The notes beneath the pieces were generated by a model, which ran no database searches, was not told where the DNA came from, and saw only the letters and a program-made list of their open reading frames with translations. DNA of 64,000 nt from NCBI GenBank assembly GCA_903813345.2, contig CAIIXF020000010.1, positions 9,976,349 to 10,040,348 of the forward strand, written 5' to 3'. Positions 35,303 to 46,805 of the stretch are shown here, piece by piece; position 1 is the first letter of the stretch, and every line of letters starts with the position of its first letter. The DNA is from Owenia fusiformis. Lineage: Eukaryota; Annelida; Polychaeta; Sabellida; Oweniidae. The position numbers were made by a program, and so were the translations under genes.

Positions 35303-35764
35303 GCAAAATGTATTGTAAAATTGTATTGCATTCAAATTCATTTAACTGTTATATATATGGAATTATATAGGGTTAAGAAGGGATAAAGACAACTTGAGAT
35401 TTTAGTTTCAAAAAATGTCACAATTTTAAACTATTTTTTCCTCTCATTCCATTATAAAAAAGGCCAACAGTTTATTTTTCAGAACATAATATTTGGATGA
35501 CCAAATTGTATTATATATTAGTTCATTAATATAGTCAAATAAACAAACATCAATTTAGTAATACAGCGAGTTGTTGATTTATTTTTTATGCTCCAGTGCC
35601 AAATATCAATAGTTTAAAGTATGACGCGTAAAACTAAGGCTAGTGTTATTAAATTTAATCTTTAGCCTTGTTTGTATAGACTTCACTATTTGGGTGATCA
35701 GATACCCCCTTAAATGTCAAATACATGCTTCTGTGTATAGTAGCCATATTTTGAAATTCATTGT

Positions 35765-38700
35765 CTACTTTCTCTGTACTTTCCTGGATTTTCCCCCTCC
35801 CATTCTTATTGGTGTATTGTCTGTTATGGACACTACATTCAGTCCTGCCATCTGCAGGCCCTTTATAGCAGGCTGAAAATGAAAGTACAATTACAACTAC
35901 AAACAAGCCATGAACATGGAAAATGTCACAGCCTGCCATTTGTTACAGGCATTATGTTATTTGTTACAGAAGCCGACCACCAAACTCTGAACACAAGCCG
36001 CCCATCGACAAAAAAGTTGGAGACTAGGCTATAACAATGTCATCTCTTGTGGTGGTGAAAGAAACACATTATCTATCCATAAGGGTTATGTACTGGGAGG
36101 TTTTGGATATGGGGTTTATCGAGAGGCATATATGCATATCTACCAGAGGGACCGAAGGTATATGTGCATATCTCACGAGGGATGAAACCCCATGGCCCAT
36201 ATCCAAACCGACCGTACATAATTTTTTCAAATATTTTTTTTCAAAAAGGATTGGTATTGATATGGTGAACTGAATTCAACACATGTTTCTCTTAAACCAG
36301 TCATCAAAAAATTCTGAAAATTTTATACATCGACAATCGAATGATCATCTTTTGAATGGTAACAGTTTAATTTGAAAAATATATATATACTTTTCTCTAT
36401 ATTGTTTTAGAAAATATATCAGACACTTCTTTTGTTCTTGGTATCATATGTTTAGAATTAAACGAAACCTCTATCCGAAACTCATTGGAACAAAACGACA
36501 TATACACAACGTGTTTAGGTCTCTCAATATTGTAATTGTACAAAGGATATTTTGGTTGATTCTAAAAAAGTATCTTCTTAATGAATCAAAAGGTTTACTT
36601 CAATTTTTATCTATTTTGGGTTTTTTGTTTTAATTTTTTGAATTCTTTTTGTTAAATCAACCAAATCTTCCTTATAGGTATAACTATAATTATATTGAGA
36701 GGTCTTGGAAAATGTTGTATATGCTATTTTGTTCCTACAAGATTGGGAAAGATATTTTATTCTCAAGAATTAATACTCAAAGCAAAAAAAACAATTGCAC
36801 TAAAATTCAAAAAAATTTTACAAAAAAAACAGTTCTAAAAAAATATATTCAAATAGTTTTCTGCAAAAGTAAGCTACAGACCCATGATGAGTCAATTTTA
36901 CAGAGTTAGTACAACAATGATCAATAGCTCGTAACTGCCCTGATTTTCTGATTTCTTATTTTTTGGCATTTTCCAATGAAGTTTTGCTTTTGGAATTCTG
37001 ACTCTATAAAACTGGTGTAAAAACTATCACCCAAGATATGTTTCCTATCTTCCCTAGTTCAATTGCAGATATCCAGTCACCATTTTAAAAGAAAATGTGA
37101 TAGCAGTCTTTAATGTATCCTTATCACGGTGTATAACCAAAACGCTCCTACATGCACGACGGAGCGTTTCATTTACGCGGAAACGCTCCGGAGCGAAATA
37201 AAATGGCGGCTAATGAAGATTCCACTATGACCGTAAGTATTGTTTCTCTCGCTTCTCTTACATATCATATGTTATGGTGAAATATTATGTACCATTCGAT
37301 GAACAATACCCCGAGCAAAGATCTTATTTATTCAACTTCTGGTGGTAAACTGTTATTTGCTTGATCAAAGCTCCGTAGTGTAGATCGAACGAATCTGAAG
37401 ATGACGATTTGCCCACAAATTACGAATTAAACTAGTATTTCTATGAAAACGTTAATATTTCTGTTAAAGTAGTAGATCACAAACTCGTATATTCTCATTT
37501 CTTAAAATCCCAGTCCAAATCCATTACTTGTTCTCAAGAAATCGCTTGTTTTCCTCGAATCGCTCCGTCGATTTAGAACACAATTTTAGAAACGCTCTTA
37601 CCATTTTGTTTTGATATCATTTTCAAATTATTAGAGAAGAGTTCCGAATCGAATCTATCTCTCAAAAACGTGTTGTACTTGTTAGGCAAATTGAAACATC
37701 TGAACCTGGTGGTGCAACTAGCTGATTTAAGCCTACATTAGATGATGTCATGCCTACATGTATGTTAGATCATAAAACTATAAAAAAAAAACGAAAATTA
37801 ATATATGAATTAATCTTTTTTCTTTTGATGCCAAGGAGTATAATAGATCTTAATTTCTTTCTCTTCCTGAAAAGGAAAGGCAAGCTATATATTTCCTAAA
37901 CAGATCTAGACTACCGGAGCGTTTCCAGTTCATTTTGTTAACCAGATCGGAGCATTTCTTGAATATGAGAATGTCATCATTTTTAAGACTGGATTTTCGG
38001 TGATCAAGTCACTATTACGATAATGTATGGTGCGTTGAAGCATTGGAATTTGACTAAAATATACGTTGGTGCTCTAATCTTGACTCAACTAATCACATGT
38101 ATCGACAGAATGGGTTTTGACCGGTAGAATGACAAATACGTTTTTGGATTTTGATAACTATACTGCTTCGTACAGCTCTTCCTAATTGCTTCAAACATCA
38201 ACAGCCAGCCAAGAACAACATGAATATCACACCCATCGAATGGTATACTCGAAATATGTAACTCATACCTCTTAATCCCATTATTGGGGAAATCGTCAGA
38301 CGGCTCATCATTCCCGCCAGCCAGTTTTCCTACTCCGGAGCGTTTCTTTGTTTAATTTTAGTAATGAAACGCTCCGTCGTGCATGTAGGAGCGTTTGGGT
38401 TATACACCGTGCTTATACTGACGTGAATAGTGTAAGCATATTTTCTGGTGAGAGTAATCTATTTTCTATACTTGGATAATTCAACACCTCATTGATAATG
38501 TATTTTTTGTTCTTGATTTGGGTTTTATAATCAAGGGCCAATATTATAGACAATGAAGTTAATAAATTCAGAAAACTAATAAGTTTGGCAAAGAGTTAAC
38601 CTACCAATCTTCCTGGTCCAAGTCCTTTCACTATGATCTTCACATCTCTTACTCCCTTTTCAAGGGCCTTCTGCAATAATAAATTACAAATATTAAGGGG

Positions 38701-41700
38701 TACTTTAAGGTGGGCAATGAAGAATGACATTTAGACACATGATATCAGTAATACTGTACAAGCAAACTTGGGTATCATTCTACTCTACCTACCTTAAAAA
38801 ATTTCAGATGACTTGTAAATGACCCACCTTGCTAAGAGAAATGGCAGCAGCCAAGGCAACAATATTGGTTATCATGCAATGTTTGTTGCCATGGGAACAT
38901 AACCTACCTTTTTAGGTAGGGTAATAGCAGCAGCCTTGGCAGCATTAAAAGTTATCATGGGGACACAACCTACATTGCCTAGGGAAATGACAGCACCTTG
39001 GGCAGCAATGTTGGGTACTATGGGGACACAACCTACCGTGCCTAGGGAAATGACAGCACCTTGGGCAGCAATGTTGGGTACTATGGGGACACAACCTACG
39101 GTGCATAGGGAAATGACAGCACCTTGGGCAGCAATGCTGGGTACTATGGGGACACAACCTACCGTGCCTAGGGAAATGACAGCACCTTGGGCAGCAATGT
39201 TGGGTACTATGGGGACACAACCTACGGTGCACAGGGAAATGACAGCACTTTGGGCAGCAATGCTGGGTACTATGGGGACACAACCTACCGTGCCTAGGGA
39301 AATGACAGCACCTTGGGCAGCAATGTTGGGTACTATGGGGACACAACCTACGGTGCATAGGGAAATGACAGCACCTTGGGCAGCAATGCTGGGTACTATG
39401 GGGACACAACCTACCGTGCCTAGGGAAATGACAGCACCTTGGGCAGCAATGTTGGGTACTATGGGGACACAACCTACCGTGCCTAGGGAAATGACAGCAC
39501 CTTGGGCAGCAATGTTTAGTACTATGGGGACACAACCTACCGTGCCTAGGGAAATGACAGCACCTAGGGCAGCAATGCTGGGTACTATGGGGACACAACC
39601 TACCTTGCAAAGAGGAGCTGCAACAGCTTGGGCAGCAATGTTGGTTACTATGGAGACACAACCTACCGTGCCTAGGGAAATGACAGCACCTTGGGCAGCA
39701 ATGTTTGGTACTATGGGGACACAACCTACCATGCCTAAGGAAATGACAGCACCTTGGGAAGCAATGTTAGGTACTATGGGGACACAACCTACCGTGCCTA
39801 GGGAAATGACAGCACCTTGGGCAGCAATGTTGGGTACTATGGGGACACAACCTACCATGCCTAGGGAAATGACAGCACCTAGGGCAGCAATGTTGGGTAC
39901 TATGGGGACACAACCTAGCTTGCAAAGAGGAGCTGCAACAGCTTGGGCAGCAATGTTGGTTACTATGGAGACACAACCTACCGTGCCTAGGGAAATGACA
40001 GCACCTTGGGCAGCAATGTTGGGTACTATGGGGACACAACCTACCGTCCCTAGGGAAATGACAGCACCTAGGGCAGCAATGTTGGGTACTATGGGGACAC
40101 AACCTACCTTGCAAAGAGGAGCTGCAACAGCTTGGGCAGCAATGTTGGTTACTATGGAGACACAACCTACCGTGCCTAGGGAAATGACAGCACCTTGGGC
40201 AGCAATGTTGGGTACTATGGGGACACAACCTACCTTGCAAAGAGTAGCGGCAGCAGCTTGGGCAGCAGTTTTGGTTACTATGGAGACACAACCTACCTTG
40301 CCTAGGGTAATAGCAGCAGCTTGGGCAGCAATGTTGGGTGCTATGGGGACACAACCTACCGTGCCTAGGGAAATGACAGCACCTTGGGCAGCAATGTTGG
40401 TTACTATGGAGACACAACCTACCGTGCCTAGGGAAATGACAGCACCTTGGGCAGCAATGTTGGGTACTATGGGAACACAACCTACCGTGCCTAGGGAAAT
40501 GACAGCACCTAGGGCAGCAATGTTGGGTACTATGGGGACACAACCTACCTTGCAAAGAGGAGCTGCAACAGCTTGGGCAGCAATGTTGGTTACTATGGAG
40601 ACACAACCTACCGTGCCTAGGGAAATGACAGCACCTTGGGCAGCAATGTTGGGTACTATGGGGACACAACCTACCTTGCAAAGAGTAGCAGCAGCAGCTT
40701 GGGCAGCAATTTAGGTTACAATGGAGACACAACCTACCTTGCCTAGGGAAATGACAGCACCTAGGGCAGCAATGTTGGGTACTATGGGGACACAACCTAC
40801 CTTGCAAAGAGTAGCAGCAGCAGCTTGGGCAGCAATTTAGGTTACTATGGGGACACAACCTACCGTGCCTAGGGAAATGACAGCACCTAGGGCAGCAATG
40901 TTGGGTACTATGGGGACACAACCTACCTTGCAAAGAGGAGCTGCAACAGCTTGGGCAGCAATGTTGGTTACTATGGAGACACAACCTACCGTGCCTAGGG
41001 AAATGACAGCACCTTGGGCAGCAATGTTGGGTACTATGGGGACACAACCTACCTTGCAAAGAGTAGCGGCAGCAGCTTGGGCAGCAGTTTTGGTTACTAT
41101 GGAGACACAACCTACCTTGCCTAGGGTAATAGCAGCAGCTTGGGCAGCAATGTTGGGTGCTATGGGGACACAACCTACCTTGCAAAGAGGAGCTGCAACA
41201 GCTTGGGCAGCAATGTTGGTTACTATGGAGACACAACCTACCGTGCCTAGGGAAATGACAGCACCTTGGGCAGCAATGTTGGGTACTATGGGGACACAAC
41301 CTACCATGCCTAGGGAAATGACAGCACCTAGGGCAGCAATGTTGGGTACTATGGGGACACAACCTACCTTGCAAAGAGGAGCTGCAACAGCTTGGGCAGC
41401 AATGTTGGTTACTATGGAGACACAACCTACCGTGCCTAGGGAAATGACAGCACCTTGGGCAGCAATGTTGGGTACTATGGGGACACAACCTACCGTGCCT
41501 AGGGAAATGACAGCACCTAGGGCAGCAATGTTGGGTACTATGGGGACACAACCTACGGTGCATAGGGAAATGACAGCACCTTGGGCAGCAATGCTGGGTA
41601 CTATGGGGACACAACCTACCGTGCCTAGGGAAATGACAGCACCTTGGGCAGCAATGTGGGTACTATGGGGACACAACCTACGGTGCATAGGGAAATGACA

Positions 41701-44462
41701 GCACCTTGGGCAGCAATGCTGGGTACTATGGGGACACAACCTACCGTGCCTAGGGAAATGACAGCACCTTGGGCAGCAATGTTGGGTACTATGGGGACAC
41801 AACCTACGGTGCATAGGGAAATGACAGCACCTTGGGCAGCAATGCTGGGTACTATGGGGACACAACCTACCGTGCCTAGGGAAATGACAGCACCTTGGGC
41901 AGCAATGTTGGGTACTATGGGGACACAACCTACCGTGCCTAGGGAAATGACAGCACCTTGGGCAGCAATGTTTAGTACTATGGGGACACAACCTACCGTG
42001 CCTAGGGAAATGACAGCACCTAGGGCAGCAATGCTGGGTACTATGGGGACACAACCTACCTTGCAAAGAGGAGCTGCAACAGCTTGGGCAGCAATGTTGG
42101 TTACTATGGAGACACAACCTACCGTGCCTAAGGAAATGACAGCACCTTGGGCAGCAATGTTGGGTACTATGGGGACACAACCTACCTTGCAAAGAGTAGC
42201 GGCAGCAGCTTGGGCAGCAGTTTTGGTTACTATGGAGACACAACCTACCTTGCCTAGGGTTATAGCAGCAGCTTGGGCAGCAATGTTGGGTGCTATGGGG
42301 ACACAACCTACCTTGCAAAGAGGAGCTGCAACAGCTTGGGCAGCAATGTTGGTTACTATGGAGACACAACCTACCGTGCCTAGGGAAATGACAGCACCTT
42401 GGGCAGCAATGTTGGGTACTATGGGGACACAACCTACCGTGCCTGGGGAAATGACAGCACCTAGGGCAGCAATGTTGGGTACTATGGGGACACAACCTAC
42501 CTTGCAAAGAGGAGCTGCAACAGCTTGGGCAGCAATGTTGGTTACTATGGAGACACAACCTACCGTGCCTAGGGAAATGACAGCACCTTGGGCAGCAATG
42601 TGTGGTACTATGGGGACACAACCTACCTTGCAAAGAGTAGCAGCAGCAGCTTGGGCAGCAATTTAGGTTACTATGGAGACACAACCTACCTTGCCTAGGG
42701 TAATAGCAGCAGCTTGGGCAGCAATGTTGGTTCCTTTTCTACTGTTCTTGAAACCCTCTATACCACATGAATTGTAGGCAATACCAGTTCCTATAAATAA
42801 TATTATCAAATATACTTGTAAATCTATATAGAATACAAGGTCAGGATCAGAAGTCATTGATGCCAGGATAAGGAAAAGACAAAACATCATGCCTGGAGGT
42901 CAAGGTCATTAAAAAAATAGTTGGATATAGAATTCTCTGATGGTCTTGCATTACCATTTAGCTCAATTCAAGCATTGACTTCCCTATTTTTCCTTCTAAT
43001 TCAACTTCTTTCCAACTTCAGCTTACGTATTATTATTTGAATTAGGCTAATTACCTTTTCAGAGTTTCTTAATGGTCAACAACTTTCATTTTTAATTGTA
43101 TATTTACCTTTATGTTCCTGTAGCGAGAGGATAGTATTGTTTGGTGTCGACTTAATGCTCACGAAATGTAATTCTGAATATTTTGTGCCACTGATTACCA
43201 TATTTGGAGTGTGCTTGGAAGGGGTCAATATTCCACCACTGAAAAATAGAAACCCATGGAATACAATTTGAGCACCTTGAAAATCGGAAATTAAGAAATA
43301 CATGTATTATTTAAGCAAATATGGCACCAATATTTTACATTAAATTAGTTGTGAGGAAGGGAAAACCATTGAATCAAGAAGGCATTAACACATCACCACC
43401 TGCCATTTGTTACAGATGCTGACCACCAACTGCAGACTGCCTTCACAAAATTATTGGAGACCATAACAATATTTCACCATAATTGGTGGATGGTGGTGAC
43501 ATAAAAATCCTACTATAATATTGAGAAAAGTAAATTGTGGGCATTAAATAATTAAGTATAATCTGTGTTATAAAAATTTGCTTTAGGTATCTAAGTCATG
43601 TCTTGGCTGCTGAGTGTTGAAGTAAAGGTGATTACGCAGTATTCCCACAAGACATCTTTTTTATTTGAATGAATGAATTTTTTAAGAGTCAACCTCCAAC
43701 AGCAGGAATTTTATTTCATAGCATTGATAATTATGTGAGGTACATGTACATGAAAAAGCTAAAAAAAAGTTAAAGTTCAATTTTTATGGCCTGGATAATA
43801 AGTCAGGCTTTGAGAGAAGTGAATATAACAAACCAAAATCTTATAAGGGTAGTTTATCATTATAGAGCCTCATTTCGGGTAACATTAAGTAGGGAGTCAG
43901 GGACCCAGCAAATATTCACCTATTTAAGCCCTCTATCACAGCGTCATTTTCTGTATTTAATGGATCATCCATAGGTTGGTAGCTCTTCCTCCTTCCAGCC
44001 TCTTCCAAAACTTTGTCCTTCCCTCTGACATCTTTATCCATGATGCAACAGGCAGGCTTTGTGTGGATGGATTTATGATTCCCCAAGACACCTAAAACAT
44101 TAATATTTCTAACATTAGATAGAGTGAAACTGTACAGTGTATTGAAAACCTGAAGAAATGAGTTTACAGGAAGATGTATCAGCAGAGTGCGGTATTCAAA
44201 TTGGGTAAGACATCACTTCAAATATTTCTTTAACATTTAATTGTAATAACATGTATGACTTAAAATAAATACTTTGGCTGAATTAATTGAAGGATTCATT
44301 GATTCATGATACAAATTATTAGACCCTTAAACCGTAAACACTGTCGCTGATATGTTCCAACTTACCTATAGATGGAGTAATGCCAGCCGACTGCTTCCAA
44401 AGCCCCCGGCATATACATGTGTAAGTTGCTCTAGATGTGAGACTTGCCAACATTTTCATCAT
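35765..44462 (-). CDS. MRPS11: Mitochondrial small-subunit ribosomal protein uS11m, six exons, complete
   Basis: uS11 lines the mRNA/E-site platform of the small subunit; the mitochondrial form acts in mitoribosomes. Exons in transcript order are 44462-44366, 44091-43920, 43238-43108, 42790-42690, 38670-38605 and 35872-35765, giving 224 residues (human about 194). All junctions are GT-AG and phase-consistent. The first ~33 residues are basic and hydroxylated, as in a mitochondrial targeting sequence. Domain matches are STPNNTILSLQ, SCGIEGFKNSRKGTNIAAQ, VKIIVKGLGPGRL and VVSITDNTPI. The C-terminus departs from the usual uS11 tail: after TDNTPI it reads RMGGGKSRKVQRK where PHNGCRPRKARR is expected. 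Intron 4 (38671-42689) is filled by a 63 bp array derived from the end of exon 4; intron 5 carries two mobile elements. Confidence 0.95.
36241..36800. mobile_element. Fold-back element, copy 1 of 2
   Basis: It matches the element at 62553-63284: 'ggattggtattgatatgg', 'gaactgaattcaacac' and 'gtttctcttaaaccag' appear in the same order. A partial inverted right arm ('atattgagaggtct', 'gttttgttcc'-like) folds back on the left. It lies in MRPS11 intron 5. Confidence 0.65.
37135..38411. mobile_element. 1.28 kb terminal-inverted-repeat transposon, non-autonomous
   Basis: 49 bp inverted ends (CACGGTGTATAACC start, one mismatch) are flanked by a perfect 5 bp target duplication CTTAT (37130-37134 and 38412-38416). 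The motif GGAGCGTTT or its inverse recurs about ten times in the subterminal regions, as transposase-binding repeats often do. No long ORF. It lies in MRPS11 intron 5. The superfamily is not assigned. Confidence 0.9.
38820..42728. repeat. 63 bp minisatellite copied from MRPS11 exon 4 and its splice donor
   Basis: About 60 units, plus one or two degenerate ones at 38820-38935. Read on the minus strand, each unit is the last 39 nt of MRPS11 exon 4 (codons for NIAAQAAAITLGK), the donor GTAGGT and 18 further intron bases. The exon-4 end itself (42728-42690) is unit one. Variants differ at the donor flank: GCACG, TTGCAAG and CATG before GTAGGT. One unit near 41657 has lost a base. In the MRPS11 frame the second unit has a TAA at 42663-42665, and similar TAA units recur near 40711 and 40839. 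Long ORFs on both strands (up to 615 codons) follow from the 3-divisible period. Confidence 0.95.
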
Positions 44463-46805
44463 CTAAAGAAATATGAGAATGTTAAAAGCTATAAACTTTT
44501 CATGGCATCTTTAAAACTATGACACACATCAGGGTACTCTTACACACTAGAAATCTGAATAATGTCAACCAAATATCCGGGTGTAAAAGACCAATCACAC
44601 CTTCCACCGACTGGTCAGCACTGGTGGCTGCTGGTGGATCTTGGGGGGAATCAGGAAAATGGGCCTTAAATTTTCAAAATTTGGACCCACATTTGGTTTT
44701 AGGGGCCCAAATTTTTTCCTCACAAGCGCGGAATTTTTTTCAGACTTCAAATATGAACCCCCATTGTTGGTTCTAGATCCACCCCTGGGTCAGCGCTTTC
44801 CACAGGTAACCTTAAAAGGGTTTGAGGAAAATATGTAAAAGACTGACTGTAAGGGTAAAAGGCTGGCCAAAATTTGCATGTGTGTATTTAATTTATTAAT
44901 GCTTTTTACTTGTCACACTGATTACTGAACTTAATAATAATATCTTGGTCATGATCAAAAGTGACTAACCATTTAAGCACACCATTGGAAAGCTATATTT
45001 GTCATATTGAATATAGTCTTTACCAAACTGACATTTTGATATTGTGCTTAGTCTAGTGCTTCATGGTAGACAAAACTAAGCTGATATGGGTTCATTTGTG
45101 ACTGATTAAAGGCAGGTTGCGATTTATAGAGTGTGAAATGGTTGAAAATAACATTTTCTGGCTATAGATATGATTGTCTGGTCTAAAACTATCCCTGGTG
45201 AATCTTTTCGAAATATGCATTAAGGTCCTTCAAAAGTTGCTGTTTGAACCTTTAAAAGCCATATTTAGACTGAGGATTGAAAAGGTTCTAAGAACTTTTT
45301 CATTTGAGATTTTTCGAGTCAAGAAAACAGCGATAATGTTCTTTTTAATAAGCGAGAGTCAAAACGTTCCTGATAGAAATCATATAAATCAATTTAGATC
45401 ATTATGAAACACTCCAGTCCAAATTGAATTAAACGGCGGCAGAATTTTGCTTGCGCGTGGATGTTATAGAGAACATACTTCTAGTTTCTAATAAATCTTA
45501 AAAGAAAGATATTAATTTATTAGAAAATGGTTTTCAGACATCTGCTGCTGAATATAGAAGAAAATATTCCAAGATAGTGATGTCAAATATTGTAAAAAGG
45601 GCCTCTGAAGCTACTGACTATTAAAATCAACTTTATTCAAGATATTACTAGTGTTGTCGCGATTAATCGATATATCGCGATATACATCGCCAAAGCTGAT
45701 TCTGGCGATGCATCGATGTTTGATACAAAACATCAATGCCAGTTTTAAAAAATTTAATTTGCTAAAAATCACCCTTTATCTTATCTTATTTTGACGCAAA
45801 TCGCTTACCTTTCTCATGTCTTATTTCATTTTCCAATGTTTTCTGATATTCTTTCGCTTTAAAACTGTTTTAACAAGTCGAAATGAACCATTAATCTAAA
45901 AAATTTACTACTAGAAGTTCCCGGATGTACCAGCGTACTCTTATTAATTTATTCTGTTCGGTATTTTAGTGCATTAGAGTTCGGTATTTCAATGCACTTT
46001 TCTCGGACTTTTTCTCGATGTGCATCGATGTTTACTACTTAAAATTGCTGATGCATTGATGTACGATTATGGCACATCGCAACAACTCTAGTTACTACGC
46101 TAGGAAACTTATTGATTTCATGAATCATAAAGACCTGAAATGATGTACATTAAACGCTATACATAAAGTGGTGAAAAACAACAAACTAAAGTTGAAAGAT
46201 CACAACATTCGCTACTTTGTTCAATTCCGGAAATCTCCAAGGTGCTACAAATGGAAAAAAATTATTTCGATCTATATTTTATAACCTCAGAATACTGCCT
46301 TCAGTGTCGTGTTGAGTTTCACAATTTACATAGTTGGATAGATAGCATAGAACATACTGGTAAGTAGATACATGGTAACATCACATCATTTCGTTATTTT
46401 AACCATTTGAACTGCTTCCCAGAATAATAATATAAAAGTAAAAATCATAAAAAATGAATAAAAAGCAAGAAAACTTTTGAGCTGTAATATCTCAAAATCT
46501 ATCGCGGATAATAAAGAAAGTGCTGTGTCATTTGGTAACTGATATATCTATGATTTTCATATCTGTAATAATCAAATGAAATATAAGACACAATCCAATA
46601 AATAAGCGAATAAGCGAGAAAAGTAAAAACTTACATTTTATTTTCTGATCAAGAACTGTTATAAGAACTAATTATTTTCGCTACAGCGATAAAAAAAGTG
46701 GGCGTGTCTTCAAGGTCATTCTGTCTATCTGATGACCTTGCACGTTTAAAATTTGGAAGAGAAGTCGGGATTTGTTTTCTCCAGTTTAAACACTAATTAA
46801 ACACC
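44463..46805. other. Divergent spacer between MRPS11 and FBP
   Basis: 2.3 kb between two head-to-head genes. It contains a decayed relative of the GGATCCGCC-type element (about 44630-44780) and the hAT-like MITE at 45649-46090. MRPS11 translation starts directly after 'ttctttag' on the minus strand, so an upstream untranslated exon is possible. No other gene seen. Confidence 0.5.
45649..46090. mobile_element. hAT-like MITE, second copy
   Basis: It starts TAGTGTTGTCGCGATTAATC and ends with a decayed inverse (GCAACAACTCTA). Its interior matches 16561-17008 in inverted orientation, for example the 'acgcaaatcgcttacctttc' block. It is about 0.7 kb upstream of the FBP start. Confidence 0.8.

Larger units (their letters stand above)
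24953..35764. other. PTS-MRPS11 intergenic spacer, element-rich, no convincing gene
   Basis: This 10.8 kb lies between two convergent genes. Besides the elements listed separately I see a ~85 bp imperfect duplication (about 27970-28060 and 28133-28215, both with 'ttcttagttc' and 'aaccgcg/agccgcg' motifs). There is also a 100-codon frame at 28395-28697 with no recognisable domain. No exon-like frame with matching splice sites was found. Candidate MRPS11 poly(A) signals (minus-strand AATAAA) are at 35578-35583 and 35471-35476. Confidence 0.6.

Noticed and set aside
38872-42684. Open frames of 259-615 codons on both strands, repeating GTMGTQPTVPREMTAPWAAML or HSTQHCCPRCCHFPRHGRLCP types
   Set aside because: They arise because the 63 bp unit has no stop and is divisible by three, so several frames are open at once. 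They shift frame at the single-base deletion near 41657 without consequence, and the unit is a copy of an MRPS11 exon end.
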